Notes: a model not told the origin generated them from the letters alone. A DNA stretch of 64,000 bases from Pseudomonas sp. WJP1 (GCF_028471945.1 NZ_CP110128.1:2158501-2222500); one strand, 5' to 3'; counted from the stretch's first letter, positions 1 through 9,071 are shown. Translations and numbers: made by a program.

Positions 1-1156
1 TGCGCAGACCCTGGTAGTCGACCTGCCACAGCCGACCGACCCATTGCTGGTGATCGACTCGCTGGCGATTTCGCCCAGCGCCGTGGTGGTCGACCGACAG
101 GAAGCCTTGAAGCACGAGAAGAACGGCGACCTGGGCGCTGCCTGGCTGGTCACCCATGAAGCCGGCAGCGGCCCGTTCACCCTGAGCAAATGGAGCGCCA
201 ACGATTCGCTGGTGATGAGCCGTTTCGATGCTTACTGGGCTGGGCCGGCCAAGATGAAGCGGGTGCTGGTGCGCCACATGACCGAGTCGCAATCGCTGCG
301 CCTGATGCTCGAACGCGGTGACCTGGACCTGGTCTACGGCATGGCCGCGCCCGACATCAAGGCCATCGAGCACTCCGACAAGCTTCAGGTGCAGTCGCTG
401 CAACGCGGCACCATGTATTACGTGGCGATGAGCATGAAGCAGCCCGAATTCGCCAACCAGAAAGTCCGCGAAGCGGTGCGTAACCTGATCGACTACCAGG
501 GCCTGGACGAACAGGTGATGCCGCATTACGGCAAGCTCAACCAGCAGCCGATGCAGCTGGGCCTGGAGGCGCGCCTGCCGGACCCTGGCTACAAAATGGA
601 CGTGGCCAAGGCCAAGGCGCTGCTGGCCGAGGCCGGCTACCCCCAAGGTTTCAGCACCACCATTCGCACCCTGTCCGAGCCGCCCTTCATCGACATTGCC
701 GCGCGCATGCAATCGACCCTGGCCGAAGGCGGGATCAAGGCCAGCATCGTCACCGGCACCGGCAACCAGGTGTATGGCGCCATGCGCGCGCGTAACTTCG
801 AGATGATCGTGGCGCGCGGTGCCGAGCGCTACCCGCACCCGTACTTCAGCCTGCGCACTTTCATCTACAACCCGGACAACGGCGACGCCGCCGGCTTGCC
901 CAACTTCCAGGGCTGGCGGGCGTCGTTCTTCAATCGCCAGCTCAATGAGCTGATCGACCAGGTCGGTGTCGAGCGCGACGCAGGCAAGCGCCTGAGTTTG
1001 TACCACCAGGCGCAGAAGCTGTACGACGAGCAGGTCGGCCCGATCATGATGATTTCGCAGATGACCGACACTGCCGTGAGCGCGGTGGACGTCAAGGGCT
1101 TCGTCGACGATGACGCCGAGGCGACCCGTTACCTGGGTGTCTACAAGCAACGCTGA
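1..1156 (+). CDS. ABC transporter substrate-binding protein, family 5 (C-terminal part)
   Basis: The frame is open from base 2, so the true start lies left of the window; an internal TTG at 44 is not the start. The roughly 385 visible residues match the C-terminal lobe of SBP_bac_5 (DppA/OppA-type) proteins: a GSGPFTLSKW-type segment, then FDAYW, then the DLVYGM region typical of peptide/oligosaccharide binding proteins. It would act in the periplasm and deliver ligand to the permease encoded next. The 57-nt gap to that permease gene fits one operon. Only one permease lies in the window, so the DppB-type partner is probably upstream. The ligand is not readable from sequence; the downstream GH28 gene hints at an oligosaccharide rather than a peptide. 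Confidence 0.9.
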   Translation, partial: AQTLVVDLPQPTDPLLVIDSLAISPSAVVVDRQEALKHEKNGDLGAAWLVTHEAGSGPFTLSKWSANDSLVMSRFDAYWAGPAKMKRVLVRHMTESQSLRLMLERGDLDLVYGMAAPDIKAIEHSDKLQVQSLQRGTMYYVAMSMKQPEFANQKVREAVRNLIDYQGLDEQVMPHYGKLNQQPMQLGLEARLPDPGYKMDVAKAKALLAEAGYPQGFSTTIRTLSEPPFIDIAARMQSTLAEGGIKASIVTGTGNQVYGAMRARNFEMIVARGAERYPHPYFSLRTFIYNPDNGDAAGLPNFQGWRASFFNRQLNELIDQVGVERDAGKRLSLYHQAQKLYDEQVGPIMMISQMTDTAVSAVDVKGFVDDDAEATRYLGVYKQR

Positions 1157-1213
1157 ACACCGCCTGGGAGCGTCTGCGGGCGCCCCGGGTGGCCATGATT
1201 TCACATCGAGAGC

Positions 1214-2137
1214 ATGCCGATGATTGCCAACCTGTCTTCTACCGATTCAACCGCCGGGCGGCCGGCCGACAAGACGCCAGCCTCCAGCCTCGACGCGCTG
1301 TACAAAAGCAGCCTGCGGGTGCTGCGTCACCTGTTGCGCAACCCGATGACCCTGGCCGGGGTGCTGGTGGCCTTGTTGCTCATGGTGGTTGCCGCCTTCG
1401 CGCCCTGGATCGCCACCCACGACCCGGTGGTGCAGAACCTCGCCAATGCCCTGCAGGCCCCCGGCTCTGCGCACTGGTTCGGCACCGACGAATACGGCCG
1501 CGACATCTTCAGCCGGTTGGTCTACGGTTCACGCATCACCCTGTACATCATTGCCCTGGTGACGATTATCGTCGGCCCGATCGGGCTGTTCATCGGCACC
1601 GTCTCCGGCTATTTCGGCGGCATCGTCGACACGGTGTTCATGCGCATCACCGACATCTTCATCTCGTTCCCGAGCCTGGTGCTGGCCCTGGCGTTCATCG
1701 CAGCCCTTGGCCCTGGCCTGGAGCATGCCGTGGTCGCCATCGCGCTGACTTCATGGCCACCGATCGCACGCCTGGCCCGGGCCGAGACTTTGTCGCTGCG
1801 CAAGGCCGACTTCGTCGTCGCGGTGGAGCTGCAGGGGGCGTCCTCGAGCCGCATCATCCTGCGCCACATCGTGCCCATGTGCCTGTCGTCGGTGATCATC
1901 CGCCTGACCATGAACATGGCCGGCATCATCCTCACCGCCGCGGCCCTGGGCTTCCTCGGCCTGGGCGCGCAGGCGCCGCTGCCGGAGTGGGGCGCGATGA
2001 TCTCCACCGGCCGGCGCTACATGCTCGAGTGCTGGTGGCTGGTCGCGGTACCGGGTGCGGCAATCATGCTGGTGAGCCTGGCGTTCAACCTGTTGGGCGA
2101 TGGCCTGCGGGACATTCTCGATCCGCGTAGCGAGTAA
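1214..2137 (+). CDS. ABC transporter permease, DppC/OppC type
   Basis: 307 residues with a long cytoplasmic N-terminus, about six hydrophobic segments and a binding-protein-dependent-transport EAA-like loop around residues 204-221 (ELQGASSSRIILRHIVP). The segment HWFGTDEYGRDIFSRLVYG near residues 90-108 is characteristic of DppC-type permeases. Start at ATG 1214 is chosen because it gives the standard N-terminus; a second ATG two codons on is possible. It forms half of the inner-membrane channel of the importer and is followed after 11 nt by the first ATPase gene. The overlapping reading frame at 1189-2130 is a shadow. Confidence 0.92.
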   Translation: MPMIANLSSTDSTAGRPADKTPASSLDALYKSSLRVLRHLLRNPMTLAGVLVALLLMVVAAFAPWIATHDPVVQNLANALQAPGSAHWFGTDEYGRDIFSRLVYGSRITLYIIALVTIIVGPIGLFIGTVSGYFGGIVDTVFMRITDIFISFPSLVLALAFIAALGPGLEHAVVAIALTSWPPIARLARAETLSLRKADFVVAVELQGASSSRIILRHIVPMCLSSVIIRLTMNMAGIILTAAALGFLGLGAQAPLPEWGAMISTGRRYMLECWWLVAVPGAAIMLVSLAFNLLGDGLRDILDPRSE

Positions 2138-2148
2138 CTGGAGGCTTT

Positions 2149-2988
2149 ATGTCGACGCTCAAACTCAATGTCGATTCGCTCAATGTGCGCTTCGTCAACG
2201 GCAAGAAAGAAATGCACGCGGTGCGCGATGTGTCGTTCACCCTGGGCCGCGAAAAGCTCGCCATCGTCGGTGAGTCCGGCTCGGGCAAGTCCACCGTCGG
2301 GCGCAGCTTGCTCAAGCTGCACCCGGCGAGCACGCAGATCAGCGTCAAGGCCATGCAGTTCGGCGAAGTCGACCTGCTCGGCGCCAGCGAAAAGGCCATG
2401 CAGAAGATCCGTGGCCAGCGCATCTCGATGATCATGCAAGACCCCAAGTACTCGCTCAACCCGGTGGTCAAGGTTGGCGACCAGATCGCCGAGGCTTACC
2501 TGGCGCACCACAAGGCCAGTCGCAGTGAAGCCCGCGATCGGGTGCTGCTGATGCTGGAAAAGGTCCACATCCGCGACCCGCAGCGGGTCTACAACCTGTA
2601 TCCCCATGAAGTCAGCGGCGGCATGGGCCAGCGCATCATGATCGCCATGATGGTGATCACCAACCCGGAAGTGATCATCGCCGACGAGCCGACTTCGGCG
2701 CTCGACGTGTCGGTGCGCCAGCAAGTGCTGAACGTGCTCGAAGAGCTGGTGGTCGAGCAGCAGATGGGGCTGATCTTCGTCAGCCACGACCTCAACCTGG
2801 TGCGCAACTACTGTGACCGCGTGCTGGTGATGTACGCAGGAAGAGTGGTCGAGTCGCTTGCCGCCTGCGACCTGCAGTACGCCGAACATCCCTATACCCG
2901 TGGCCTGCTGGCAGCCTTGCCGAGCATGGACAACCGCCGTCCGCGCTTGCCGGTGTTGCAACGCGACCCACTCTGGCTCACCTGCTGA
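2149..2988 (+). CDS. ABC transporter ATP-binding protein, DppD/OppD type
   Basis: 279 residues. Walker A (GESGSGKST) lies at about residue 40, the ABC signature is VSGGMGQR near 154 with Gly-Gly retained, and Walker B is VIIADEPTSALD near 174-185. A C-terminal HPYTRGLLAALPSMD segment matches the extension found in oligopeptide/dipeptide ATPases. It is one of two non-identical ATPases powering the importer; the next gene begins 10 nt after its stop. The signature has Met-Gly in place of the usual Gln-Arg, a variation often seen in DppD-like subunits. Confidence 0.93.
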   Translation: MSTLKLNVDSLNVRFVNGKKEMHAVRDVSFTLGREKLAIVGESGSGKSTVGRSLLKLHPASTQISVKAMQFGEVDLLGASEKAMQKIRGQRISMIMQDPKYSLNPVVKVGDQIAEAYLAHHKASRSEARDRVLLMLEKVHIRDPQRVYNLYPHEVSGGMGQRIMIAMMVITNPEVIIADEPTSALDVSVRQQVLNVLEELVVEQQMGLIFVSHDLNLVRNYCDRVLVMYAGRVVESLAACDLQYAEHPYTRGLLAALPSMDNRRPRLPVLQRDPLWLTC

Positions 2989-2998
2989 GGTAATTGAC

Positions 2999-3775
2999 AT
3001 GTCCATGATCCAGGCACAATCGCTGAACCTGAGCTTCGGCATCGGCCCTGCGCTCAACCAGGTGCTGCACGACGTCAACCTGAGTGTCGAGGACGGCGAG
3101 TCGTTCGGCCTGGTGGGCGAGTCGGGTTCCGGCAAGACCACCGTGCTGCGCTGCCTGGCCGGCCAGTACCGGCACTGGAGCGGAGCGCTGAGCATTGCCG
3201 GCGTACCGCTGCAGCACAAGATCCCCAAGGAGCACTTTCGCAAGGTGCAGATGGTCTTCCAGGACCCGTACGGCTCGCTGCATCCGCGCCATACCATCGA
3301 CACCGCGTTGCGCGAGCCGCTGACCATCCACGGGATGGACGAGCGTGACGATCGCATCAACGACATCCTGCTCAAGGTCGGCCTCAACGACAGCTTCCGC
3401 TACCGCTATCCGCACCAGTTGTCCGGCGGCCAGCGTCAGCGCGTGGCGATTGCCCGGGCGCTGATTCTGCAGCCGCGGGTGTTGCTGCTGGATGAGCCGA
3501 CCTCGGCCCTCGACGTTTCGGTGCAGGCGGAAATTCTCAACCTGCTGGCGGATCTGCGTCAGCGCGAGAAGCTCACCTACCTGATGGTGACCCACGACCT
3601 CGGCGTGGTCAGCCACCTGTGCGACAAGGTCGCGGTGATGCAGCAGGGACGGATTGTCGAGCGCCTGGACAGCCAGGCGTTGAGTCAGGACCTGGCCCGT
3701 CACGAATACACCCGCATGCTGGTGCAGGCCAGCCGCGATTTCAGTGCCGAGTCGCCGCGGGTCGCGACGGTCTGA
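2999..3775 (+). CDS. ABC transporter ATP-binding protein, DppF/OppF type
   Basis: 258 residues from ATG 2999, preceded by a TGAGG ribosome-binding sequence that overlaps the end of the previous gene; an upstream in-frame ATG at 2858 would overlap that gene by 130 nt and is rejected. Walker A (GESGSGKTT) lies near residue 39, signature LSGGQRQR near 140, Walker B VLLLDEPTSALD near 160, and the H-loop is in MVTHDLGVV. It pairs with the preceding ATPase. The shorter C-terminus ends in a TRMLVQASRDF stretch. Ligand unknown. Confidence 0.93.
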   Translation: MSMIQAQSLNLSFGIGPALNQVLHDVNLSVEDGESFGLVGESGSGKTTVLRCLAGQYRHWSGALSIAGVPLQHKIPKEHFRKVQMVFQDPYGSLHPRHTIDTALREPLTIHGMDERDDRINDILLKVGLNDSFRYRYPHQLSGGQRQRVAIARALILQPRVLLLDEPTSALDVSVQAEILNLLADLRQREKLTYLMVTHDLGVVSHLCDKVAVMQQGRIVERLDSQALSQDLARHEYTRMLVQASRDFSAESPRVATV

Positions 3776-3804
3776 ACCCTGCGTTTTCACTCAAGGAATT
3801 CAAC

Positions 3805-4173
3805 ATGCCCCATTGCATCATTGATTGCCCGGCTGCCCTCGCTCATCGGGTCGGAGAACAGAAGTTGCTGGCCGCCGTGCATGACGCCATCGACGCCAGC
3901 GGCTTGTTCAAGCCCGGCGATATCAAGGCGCGACTGAACAGCTTCGAGCATTACCGCTGTGGTGCCACCCAGGATGATTTTGTCCACGTGGCGCTGTACC
4001 TGTTTGCCGGGCGCAGCGCTGAACAACGGCGCAGCCTCGCGTCAGCGACCATGGCGGCGCTGGTCGCCTTGCTGCCAGAGGTCGAGGCGTTGTCCATGGA
4101 CGTGCGGGAAATGCCGCGGGAAACCTTCGTCAATCGCAGCCAATACCTCGAACAGGCTGCGCTGGCGATCTGA
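3805..4173 (+). CDS. 5-carboxymethyl-2-hydroxymuconate isomerase-like (tautomerase fold)
   Basis: 122 residues starting Met-Pro-His; removal of Met would expose the N-terminal Pro used as catalytic base in the tautomerase superfamily. Length and the FKPGDIKAR...HYRCG segment resemble CHMI/HpaF-type isomerases, which act in homoprotocatechuate degradation. No other homoprotocatechuate gene is visible here, so the role may be a different keto-enol isomerisation. An AAGGA ribosome-binding sequence lies about 10 nt before ATG 3805. It sits 29 nt after the importer ATPase and 39 nt before the GH28 gene, consistent with the same transcript. Confidence 0.75.
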   Translation: MPHCIIDCPAALAHRVGEQKLLAAVHDAIDASGLFKPGDIKARLNSFEHYRCGATQDDFVHVALYLFAGRSAEQRRSLASATMAALVALLPEVEALSMDVREMPRETFVNRSQYLEQAALAI

Positions 4174-4212
4174 GTCGTTTGGTTCAGGTGCACAATCAAG
4201 GAAAACCAGAAC

Positions 4213-6036
4213 ATGCCGTATGCGAGTCCTGCCGTTGCTTCAACCCGACACCTTTTGGCGCAGTCGGTGCTGGCTGTCCTGGCCGTGGGCTGCAGTCTGC
4301 CGCTCTGGGCACTGGAGGCGCCCACCAGGGTCCAGGTGCCGACCCTGGCGTATGACGACCAGCAGATTATTCTGGTATGGGAAAAGCCGGCAGGGCACGC
4401 CGCTATCGCCGATTACCATGTGTACGCCAATGGCAAGCTGCTGGGTGGTGCCAACGCCAACAATGCCCGGGTGTCGCCGGCCAGGCCTTACATCGACAGG
4501 TTCTACGATCAGGACACCCGGCACTTCCATCACCGCATCGCCATCCACAGTTTCACCGCGCTTGGCCTTGTACCCGACACCGAATACCGTTTCACGGTGC
4601 GTTCGGTGGGAAGCGACGGCAAGGAGTCGGCCGACAGCCCGGCGGTGGTCCAGCGCACCACCGCCGTGCCAGCACTATTTGATGTAAGAGAGCAGGGTGC
4701 CAAGGGCGATGGCAGCACGCTGGACACCGCCGCGATCCAGCGCGCCATCGATGCCTGCACCCCGGGCTGCAAGGTGCTCTTGCCGGCCGGTACGTACAAG
4801 AGCGGCGCGCTGTACCTCAAGAGCAACATGACCCTCGAGATCGCCGAGGGTGCGACCTTGCTTGGCTCCGAGCGTGCCGAGGACTACCCGCGTGATGGCT
4901 ACGTCCAGTACCCGTATTCCACCACCGTGCGCCCGGCCTCGCTGATCAACGCCTTGCCCCGTGACCCGCGCAAGCACCAGGCTTTCGAGAACATCCGCAT
5001 CGTCGGCAAGGGCACCCTCGACGGCAATGGCTGGAAACGCCAGGCCGATGCTATCGACGAACGTGGCCAGCCTTTGCCGGTCTATGTGCCGAGCGACAAC
5101 ACGCGCTACATGCACGATGGTGTGCTGGCCAAGGCCCAGGTAGAACGTGCGGTGGCCGAAGGCATGAACGTCAAGGACGCCTACGGACAGATGCGCTCGT
5201 CGCTGATCACCCTGCGCGATGTGACGAACGTCTTCTACGGTGGCTTCACGGTGCTCAATCCCGCTTATCACGGCATCATGAACCTGGAAAACCACAACGT
5301 GGTGCTGGCCAACATCACGCACAAGACCTTTGATGCCAATAACGGTGACGGTGTCGAATTCGCCAACAGCCGCGGCGCGATGGTGTTCAACAACTTCTTC
5401 GACACCGGTGATGACTGCGTCAACTTTGCAGCCGGCACTGGCGCCGAAGCGACGCAGCAAAAGCCTCAGGAAGACGCCTGGATCTTCAACAACTTCTTTC
5501 GCAAAGGCCACGGCATGGTCGTCGCCGGCAGCCATACCGGGGCGTGGATCCAGGACATCCTGGCCGAGGACAACGTTTCCGACGGCACCGATGCCGGTCT
5601 GCGCATGAAGAGCACCAACTTCATGGGCGGCGGGGCGCGCAACGTCACCTTCCGTGATTCCGCGATTCGCAATACGCTCAAGCAGGCCTTCATCTTCACC
5701 CTTGATTACAACGACCCGAATGCCAAGCTCGACTACAGGAAATCAACCGTGGCAGGGCAGTTCCGCGATGTCCGGGTCAGTGATGTGAGTGTGGAGAACG
5801 CCGGGATGGCGGCGATCGAAGTCAAGGGCGACAGCCAGCACAGCGCCTTTCATCAAGGCCTGGCCTTCGAGCGGGTACGCTTCAGTGGTCCGGCCGGCGT
5901 GAAGATCGATGGCTTGAAGGATTCGCGATTTGACACTGTTCGCTTCAGTGAAGCCGGGGATGCCAATCCATGGCAGGTGAGCGGTAGCCAGGGGCTGGCC
6001 TTCCATGGCGTGGTGCCCGCGCCGCCCGCTCAATAG
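4213..6036 (+). CDS. Exported glycoside hydrolase family 28 (polygalacturonase-type) with N-terminal Fn3-like domain
   Basis: 607 residues: an export signal (hydrophobic core about residues 14-32, ending LWA), a fibronectin-III-like region about 35-150 (VWEKPAGHAAIADYHVYANG, then LVPDTEYRFTVRSV), then a parallel-beta-helix GH28 domain. The GH28 catalytic motifs are present in order: NGDG near 377, TGDDCVNF with the Asp pair near 400, GHGM near 432 and RMK near 464. This predicts hydrolysis of polygalacturonate or related pectic chains, probably in the periplasm or outside the cell. It follows the importer operon and precedes a GntR regulator on the opposite strand, which suggests pectin-oligomer use. 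Endo versus exo action cannot be decided. Confidence 0.9.
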   Translation: MPYASPAVASTRHLLAQSVLAVLAVGCSLPLWALEAPTRVQVPTLAYDDQQIILVWEKPAGHAAIADYHVYANGKLLGGANANNARVSPARPYIDRFYDQDTRHFHHRIAIHSFTALGLVPDTEYRFTVRSVGSDGKESADSPAVVQRTTAVPALFDVREQGAKGDGSTLDTAAIQRAIDACTPGCKVLLPAGTYKSGALYLKSNMTLEIAEGATLLGSERAEDYPRDGYVQYPYSTTVRPASLINALPRDPRKHQAFENIRIVGKGTLDGNGWKRQADAIDERGQPLPVYVPSDNTRYMHDGVLAKAQVERAVAEGMNVKDAYGQMRSSLITLRDVTNVFYGGFTVLNPAYHGIMNLENHNVVLANITHKTFDANNGDGVEFANSRGAMVFNNFFDTGDDCVNFAAGTGAEATQQKPQEDAWIFNNFFRKGHGMVVAGSHTGAWIQDILAEDNVSDGTDAGLRMKSTNFMGGGARNVTFRDSAIRNTLKQAFIFTLDYNDPNAKLDYRKSTVAGQFRDVRVSDVSVENAGMAAIEVKGDSQHSAFHQGLAFERVRFSGPAGVKIDGLKDSRFDTVRFSEAGDANPWQVSGSQGLAFHGVVPAPPAQ

Positions 6037-6046
6037 CCGATAGCGA

Positions 6047-6790
6047 TCATTCGTTGTAGAACGCCTGGCGTTGTTGCGCTTCACGCAGGCGCATGCGGCT
6101 GTTGCTCAAGTGCAGGTACATGGCCGCACGCGCCGCATCCACCTGGCGACTGGCGATGGCGTCGAAGATCTGCTGGTGCTCGCTGTTGATGCCTTGCAGG
6201 TAGGTGCTGCGATTGCTTTGGCCGGTATAGGCGGAGTTCATCCGGGTGCGCGGGATCAGCTTGGTGCCCAGGTGCTTCATGATGTCTATCAGGTAGGGAT
6301 TGCCGCTGGCCTTGGCGATTTTCAGATGGAACTGGAAATCGGCGTTGATGGTGCTGCCGGATTTTTCCGGCCCTTGCAGCAACGCGTGCAAGGCCTGCTC
6401 CAGCTCCTCGAGTGCCTGCGGCGTGGCACGTTCGGCGGCCATGCCGGCGGCCTGCACTTCCAGGCTCAGGCGAAACTGCAACAGGTCGAGCACTTCCGAC
6501 AGTTCAACGATCGTCGACGGGCCCAGGGTGAATCCTTCGGGGGCCGGCATGTCTTTCACGAAGGTACCGACCCCGTGACGGGTTTCGACCAGGCCCGCCG
6601 CCTGCATGCGCGACAGCGCTTCGCGAACCACCGAGCGACTGACCCCTTCGGCCGCCATGATATGCGCTTCGGCAGGCAGCTTTTCGCCACGCTTGAGCTC
6701 GCCTTCACGCATGCGCCGGGCAAAGCGTTCAACCAGTGATTCGGCCATTCGGCGCGGTTTGTTTTGGGCTGCAGAGGAGGAATCCGACAT
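6047..6790 (-). CDS. GntR/FadR-family regulator with FCD ligand domain
   Basis: 247 residues from an ATG at 6790; a longer in-frame start at 6862 is rejected because it crosses the divergent promoter region. The N-terminal winged helix-turn-helix is clear (GEKLPAEAHIMAAEGVSRSVVREALSRMQAAGLVETRHGVGTFV) and the C-terminal FCD all-helical domain carries the HLKIAKASGNPY segment with metal/ligand-binding His residues. It converges on the GH28 gene with 10 nt between stops and is divergent from a second GntR gene. By position it probably regulates the GH28/importer genes, perhaps responding to a sugar acid; this is inference. Confidence 0.85.
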   Translation of the reverse strand: MSDSSSAAQNKPRRMAESLVERFARRMREGELKRGEKLPAEAHIMAAEGVSRSVVREALSRMQAAGLVETRHGVGTFVKDMPAPEGFTLGPSTIVELSEVLDLLQFRLSLEVQAAGMAAERATPQALEELEQALHALLQGPEKSGSTINADFQFHLKIAKASGNPYLIDIMKHLGTKLIPRTRMNSAYTGQSNRSTYLQGINSEHQQIFDAIASRQVDAARAAMYLHLSNSRMRLREAQQRQAFYNE

Positions 6791-6817
6791 CGTCTTGCTC
6801 TTGGCTGATCGGCGGGC

Positions 6818-6854
6818 ATTATAGTGCGTTTTGAGCCAAGGCTGCGGGTATAAT
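6818..6854. promoter_or_regulatory. Divergent promoter region with two back-to-back TATAAT boxes
   Basis: A perfect TATAAT lies at 6849-6854 on the plus strand toward the GntR gene at 6888, and another perfect TATAAT lies on the minus strand (complement of 6818-6823) toward the GntR gene at 6790. Their -35 elements are not convincing. The boxes are 25 bp apart, so polymerases and repressors at the two promoters would compete. Confidence 0.5.
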
Positions 6855-6887
6855 GACGCCATCGTCTGGTATGAAAGGATTTGTTAC

Positions 6888-7601
6888 ATGGTGAGCGCTG
6901 CCCCTGATCGACGCCTGAACCTGGCCCAGCAACTGGTGCTTGATCTGTCGCGCAAAATTCTCGCCGGCGAGCTGCCAGCGGGGACCAAGCTCCCTACCGA
7001 ACAAGTCATCACCCAGGAGCGCGGCGTCAGCCGGACCGTGGTTCGCGAAGCCTTGTCGCGACTGCAGGCAGAGGGGCTGGTAGAGACCCGGCGTGGCATC
7101 GGCACCTTCGTTGTCGACACCATTCGGCCCGGCGACTTCCAGGGTAACCAGCATGAAAAGGGCAGCGCCTACGACGCGGTGGCGATCATCGAGCTGCGCT
7201 TGAGCCTGGAGGTGGAGGCCGCCGCCATCGCTGCGCAATGCGCCACCCCCAGCCAGTTGTTGGCCATGCGTTACGCACTGGATGAGGCCCACGCGCTGGA
7301 TCCGGCCAATGAGCAAAGTACGCGCATGGACTTCGAGTTCCACCTGCAGATTGCCCAGTGCACCGCGAACGGTTTCTTCATCGATGCCATGACCCACCTG
7401 GGCAGCATGCTGCTGTCTGCCACGCAGCAGCCCACCCCGGCGGTGACGGAGCAACTGCGCAGCTTGCAGGTACGTGAGCGCGAACAGATCTACGCCGCGG
7501 TGGCGCGCCAGGACGTCGAAGCCGCACGCGCGGCCATGCGCCTGCACCTGACCAATGGCTTGCACCGCGCGCGTAGCGTCGTTCAGTCAGCCGCTGAATA
7601 A
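6888..7601 (+). CDS. GntR/FadR-family regulator with FCD ligand domain (second copy)
   Basis: 237 residues from ATG 6888 (MVSAAPDRRLN); an upstream in-frame TTG/ATG run from 6831 would pass through the promoter and is rejected. The winged HTH reads GTKLPTEQVITQERGVSRTVVREALSRLQAEGLVETRRGIGTFV, closely related to the divergent regulator. The FCD domain includes FEFHLQIAQCTANGFF. It converges on pcaG with a 20-nt gap. Its target cannot be read from sequence: it may act on the shared divergent promoter or on the importer/GH28 operon. Confidence 0.85.
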   Translation: MVSAAPDRRLNLAQQLVLDLSRKILAGELPAGTKLPTEQVITQERGVSRTVVREALSRLQAEGLVETRRGIGTFVVDTIRPGDFQGNQHEKGSAYDAVAIIELRLSLEVEAAAIAAQCATPSQLLAMRYALDEAHALDPANEQSTRMDFEFHLQIAQCTANGFFIDAMTHLGSMLLSATQQPTPAVTEQLRSLQVREREQIYAAVARQDVEAARAAMRLHLTNGLHRARSVVQSAAE

Positions 7602-7621
7602 CGGCTTTGCGTACCGCGTCC

Positions 7622-8224
7622 TCAGAAGTCGAAGAACACGGTTTCCGCTTCACCTTGAAGATGAATGTCGAAGCGGTACGCCAGCTTGCCGTCCACCGTG
7701 CAGCGCCGGGCGACCAGGGATTCGCGGCGATGGGGCTGCTCGATCAGGTTCAGCACCGGATCTGCGGCATTCGCCTCGGGTTCGTCGTCGAAGTACAGGC
7801 GGGTGTGCAGGTGGATGTTGATGCCCCGGGCAAACAGCGCCACGTTGATATGCGCCGCCATGGTCACGCCCGAGGCGTTTTTCAGCCGGCCGGGCTTGAC
7901 GGTCTTGATCGTCCATTCACCGGTATCGGTGGTCGCGGTACGGCCAAAGCAATTGAAGGGTTTTTCCAGGTCGAACGCGCTGTCGTAGACGCCGTCGTGA
8001 TTGGCTTGCCAGCACTCCAGGAACGCGTCGCGAATCAAGTGGCCATTGCCGTCATAGACGTGGCCCAACACTAGAATGTGCTCGCCTGGCGCGCCAGGTT
8101 TAGCCATCTCATTCCAGATTTCCTGCTCGCGCGGCGCATTGCCGGCAGCTTCCAGCGCCAGGCCGATGTGCACGTAAGGGCCGGCGGTTTGCGACGGGGT
8201 TTCAGGCAGAAGTTGAACGGGCAT
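7622..8224 (-). CDS. pcaG: Protocatechuate 3,4-dioxygenase alpha subunit
   Basis: 200 residues, matching PcaG throughout: start MPVQLLPETPSQTAGPYVHIGL, intradiol dioxygenase fold with GHVYDGNGHLIRDAFLECWQAN and the AHINVALFARGINIHLHTRLYF segment. Alpha and beta subunits assemble with non-heme Fe(III), which cuts protocatechuate to 3-carboxy-cis,cis-muconate. It lies 12 nt downstream of pcaH on the same strand, the usual pcaHG order. The alpha subunit lacks the complete Tyr2His2 iron set, as expected. It is the entry to the beta-ketoadipate pathway and takes the product of VanAB encoded nearby. Confidence 0.97.
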   Translation of the reverse strand: MPVQLLPETPSQTAGPYVHIGLALEAAGNAPREQEIWNEMAKPGAPGEHILVLGHVYDGNGHLIRDAFLECWQANHDGVYDSAFDLEKPFNCFGRTATTDTGEWTIKTVKPGRLKNASGVTMAAHINVALFARGINIHLHTRLYFDDEPEANAADPVLNLIEQPHRRESLVARRCTVDGKLAYRFDIHLQGEAETVFFDF

Positions 8225-8236
8225 ACGCAGGCCTCC

Positions 8237-8956
8237 TCAGCAGTTTTCGAAGTGGGTCTTGCGCTGGCCGCGCAGGACGATATCAAAACGATAAGCCAGG
8301 CAATCCATGGGATTGGCCATGCCCATGTCCAGCCGCGCGATCAAGCTCTGCACCGCGTCCGGGTTGGCGATCGACTTGACGATCGGGCACATGGGGATGA
8401 GCGGATCACCTTCGAAATACAGCTGGGTAATCAAGCGCGTAGCAATCGACGGGCCACTGATGGAGACGTGGATATGCGCAGGGCGCCAATCGTTGGGACC
8501 GTTGCGCCATGGGTAGGGGCCGGGCTTGACGGTGCGGAAGCTGTAGTTGCCATCGCGGTCGGTCAACGCACGACCAACGCCGCCGAAGTTCGGGTCGAGG
8601 GGGGCCAGGTAACTGTCCTTCTTGTGCCGGTAGCGACCACCGGCATTGGCTTGCCACATTTCCACCAGGGTGTGGGGAATCGGCTTGCCGTACTGATCGC
8701 AAACCCGGCCCGCGACGATGATGCGTTCGCCGATGGGCAGGCCGCCGTGATTGAAGTTCAACAGCAGGTCGTTGTCATGGCGCCCCATCTGCAGATGGGA
8801 AAAATCCGGGCCGCTGGTCTCGGATGCAGACTGGGGGATGCTCACCAGTGCCTGGCGGGGAGAGCGCAGGATCGAGGTCTTGTAGTCAGGCGTCAGGGCT
8901 TTTGGATGCCAATTACGGTCACGAATGACGAAGCGGCTGTCGTGCGCATCAGACAT
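8237..8956 (-). CDS. pcaH: Protocatechuate 3,4-dioxygenase beta subunit
   Basis: 239 residues. The four Fe(III) ligands of the catalytic subunit can be read: Tyr109 (in GGRYRHKK), Tyr148 (PGPYPW), His161 and His163 (RPAHIHVS), each one position off the P. putida mature numbering as remembered. The intradiol signature [19 protein letters not shown] is complete. It is the first gene of pcaHG and ends 12 nt before pcaG. The 127-nt upstream gap to pcaQ carries a PcaQ-like site. Confidence 0.97.
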   Translation of the reverse strand: MSDAHDSRFVIRDRNWHPKALTPDYKTSILRSPRQALVSIPQSASETSGPDFSHLQMGRHDNDLLLNFNHGGLPIGERIIVAGRVCDQYGKPIPHTLVEMWQANAGGRYRHKKDSYLAPLDPNFGGVGRALTDRDGNYSFRTVKPGPYPWRNGPNDWRPAHIHVSISGPSIATRLITQLYFEGDPLIPMCPIVKSIANPDAVQSLIARLDMGMANPMDCLAYRFDIVLRGQRKTHFENC

Positions 8957-9071
8957 GTCGTTTTTCCTATTGTTATGGTGGGACGGAGGCAGTCACTGGG
9001 GTTGGCAGCGACTGGTAGCCCAGTGTCCTCTTGTATGTCCCACCGTAAAATTGAAAAAATCGACCTTATGC

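Noticed and set aside
1189..2130. 313-codon frame overlapping the permease gene
   Set aside because: Pro/Arg/His-rich translation without membrane segments; the +2 frame encodes a clear permease.
2017..3387. 456-codon frame antisense to the ABC ATPases
   Set aside because: The opposite strand has intact Walker motifs; this frame is a shadow.
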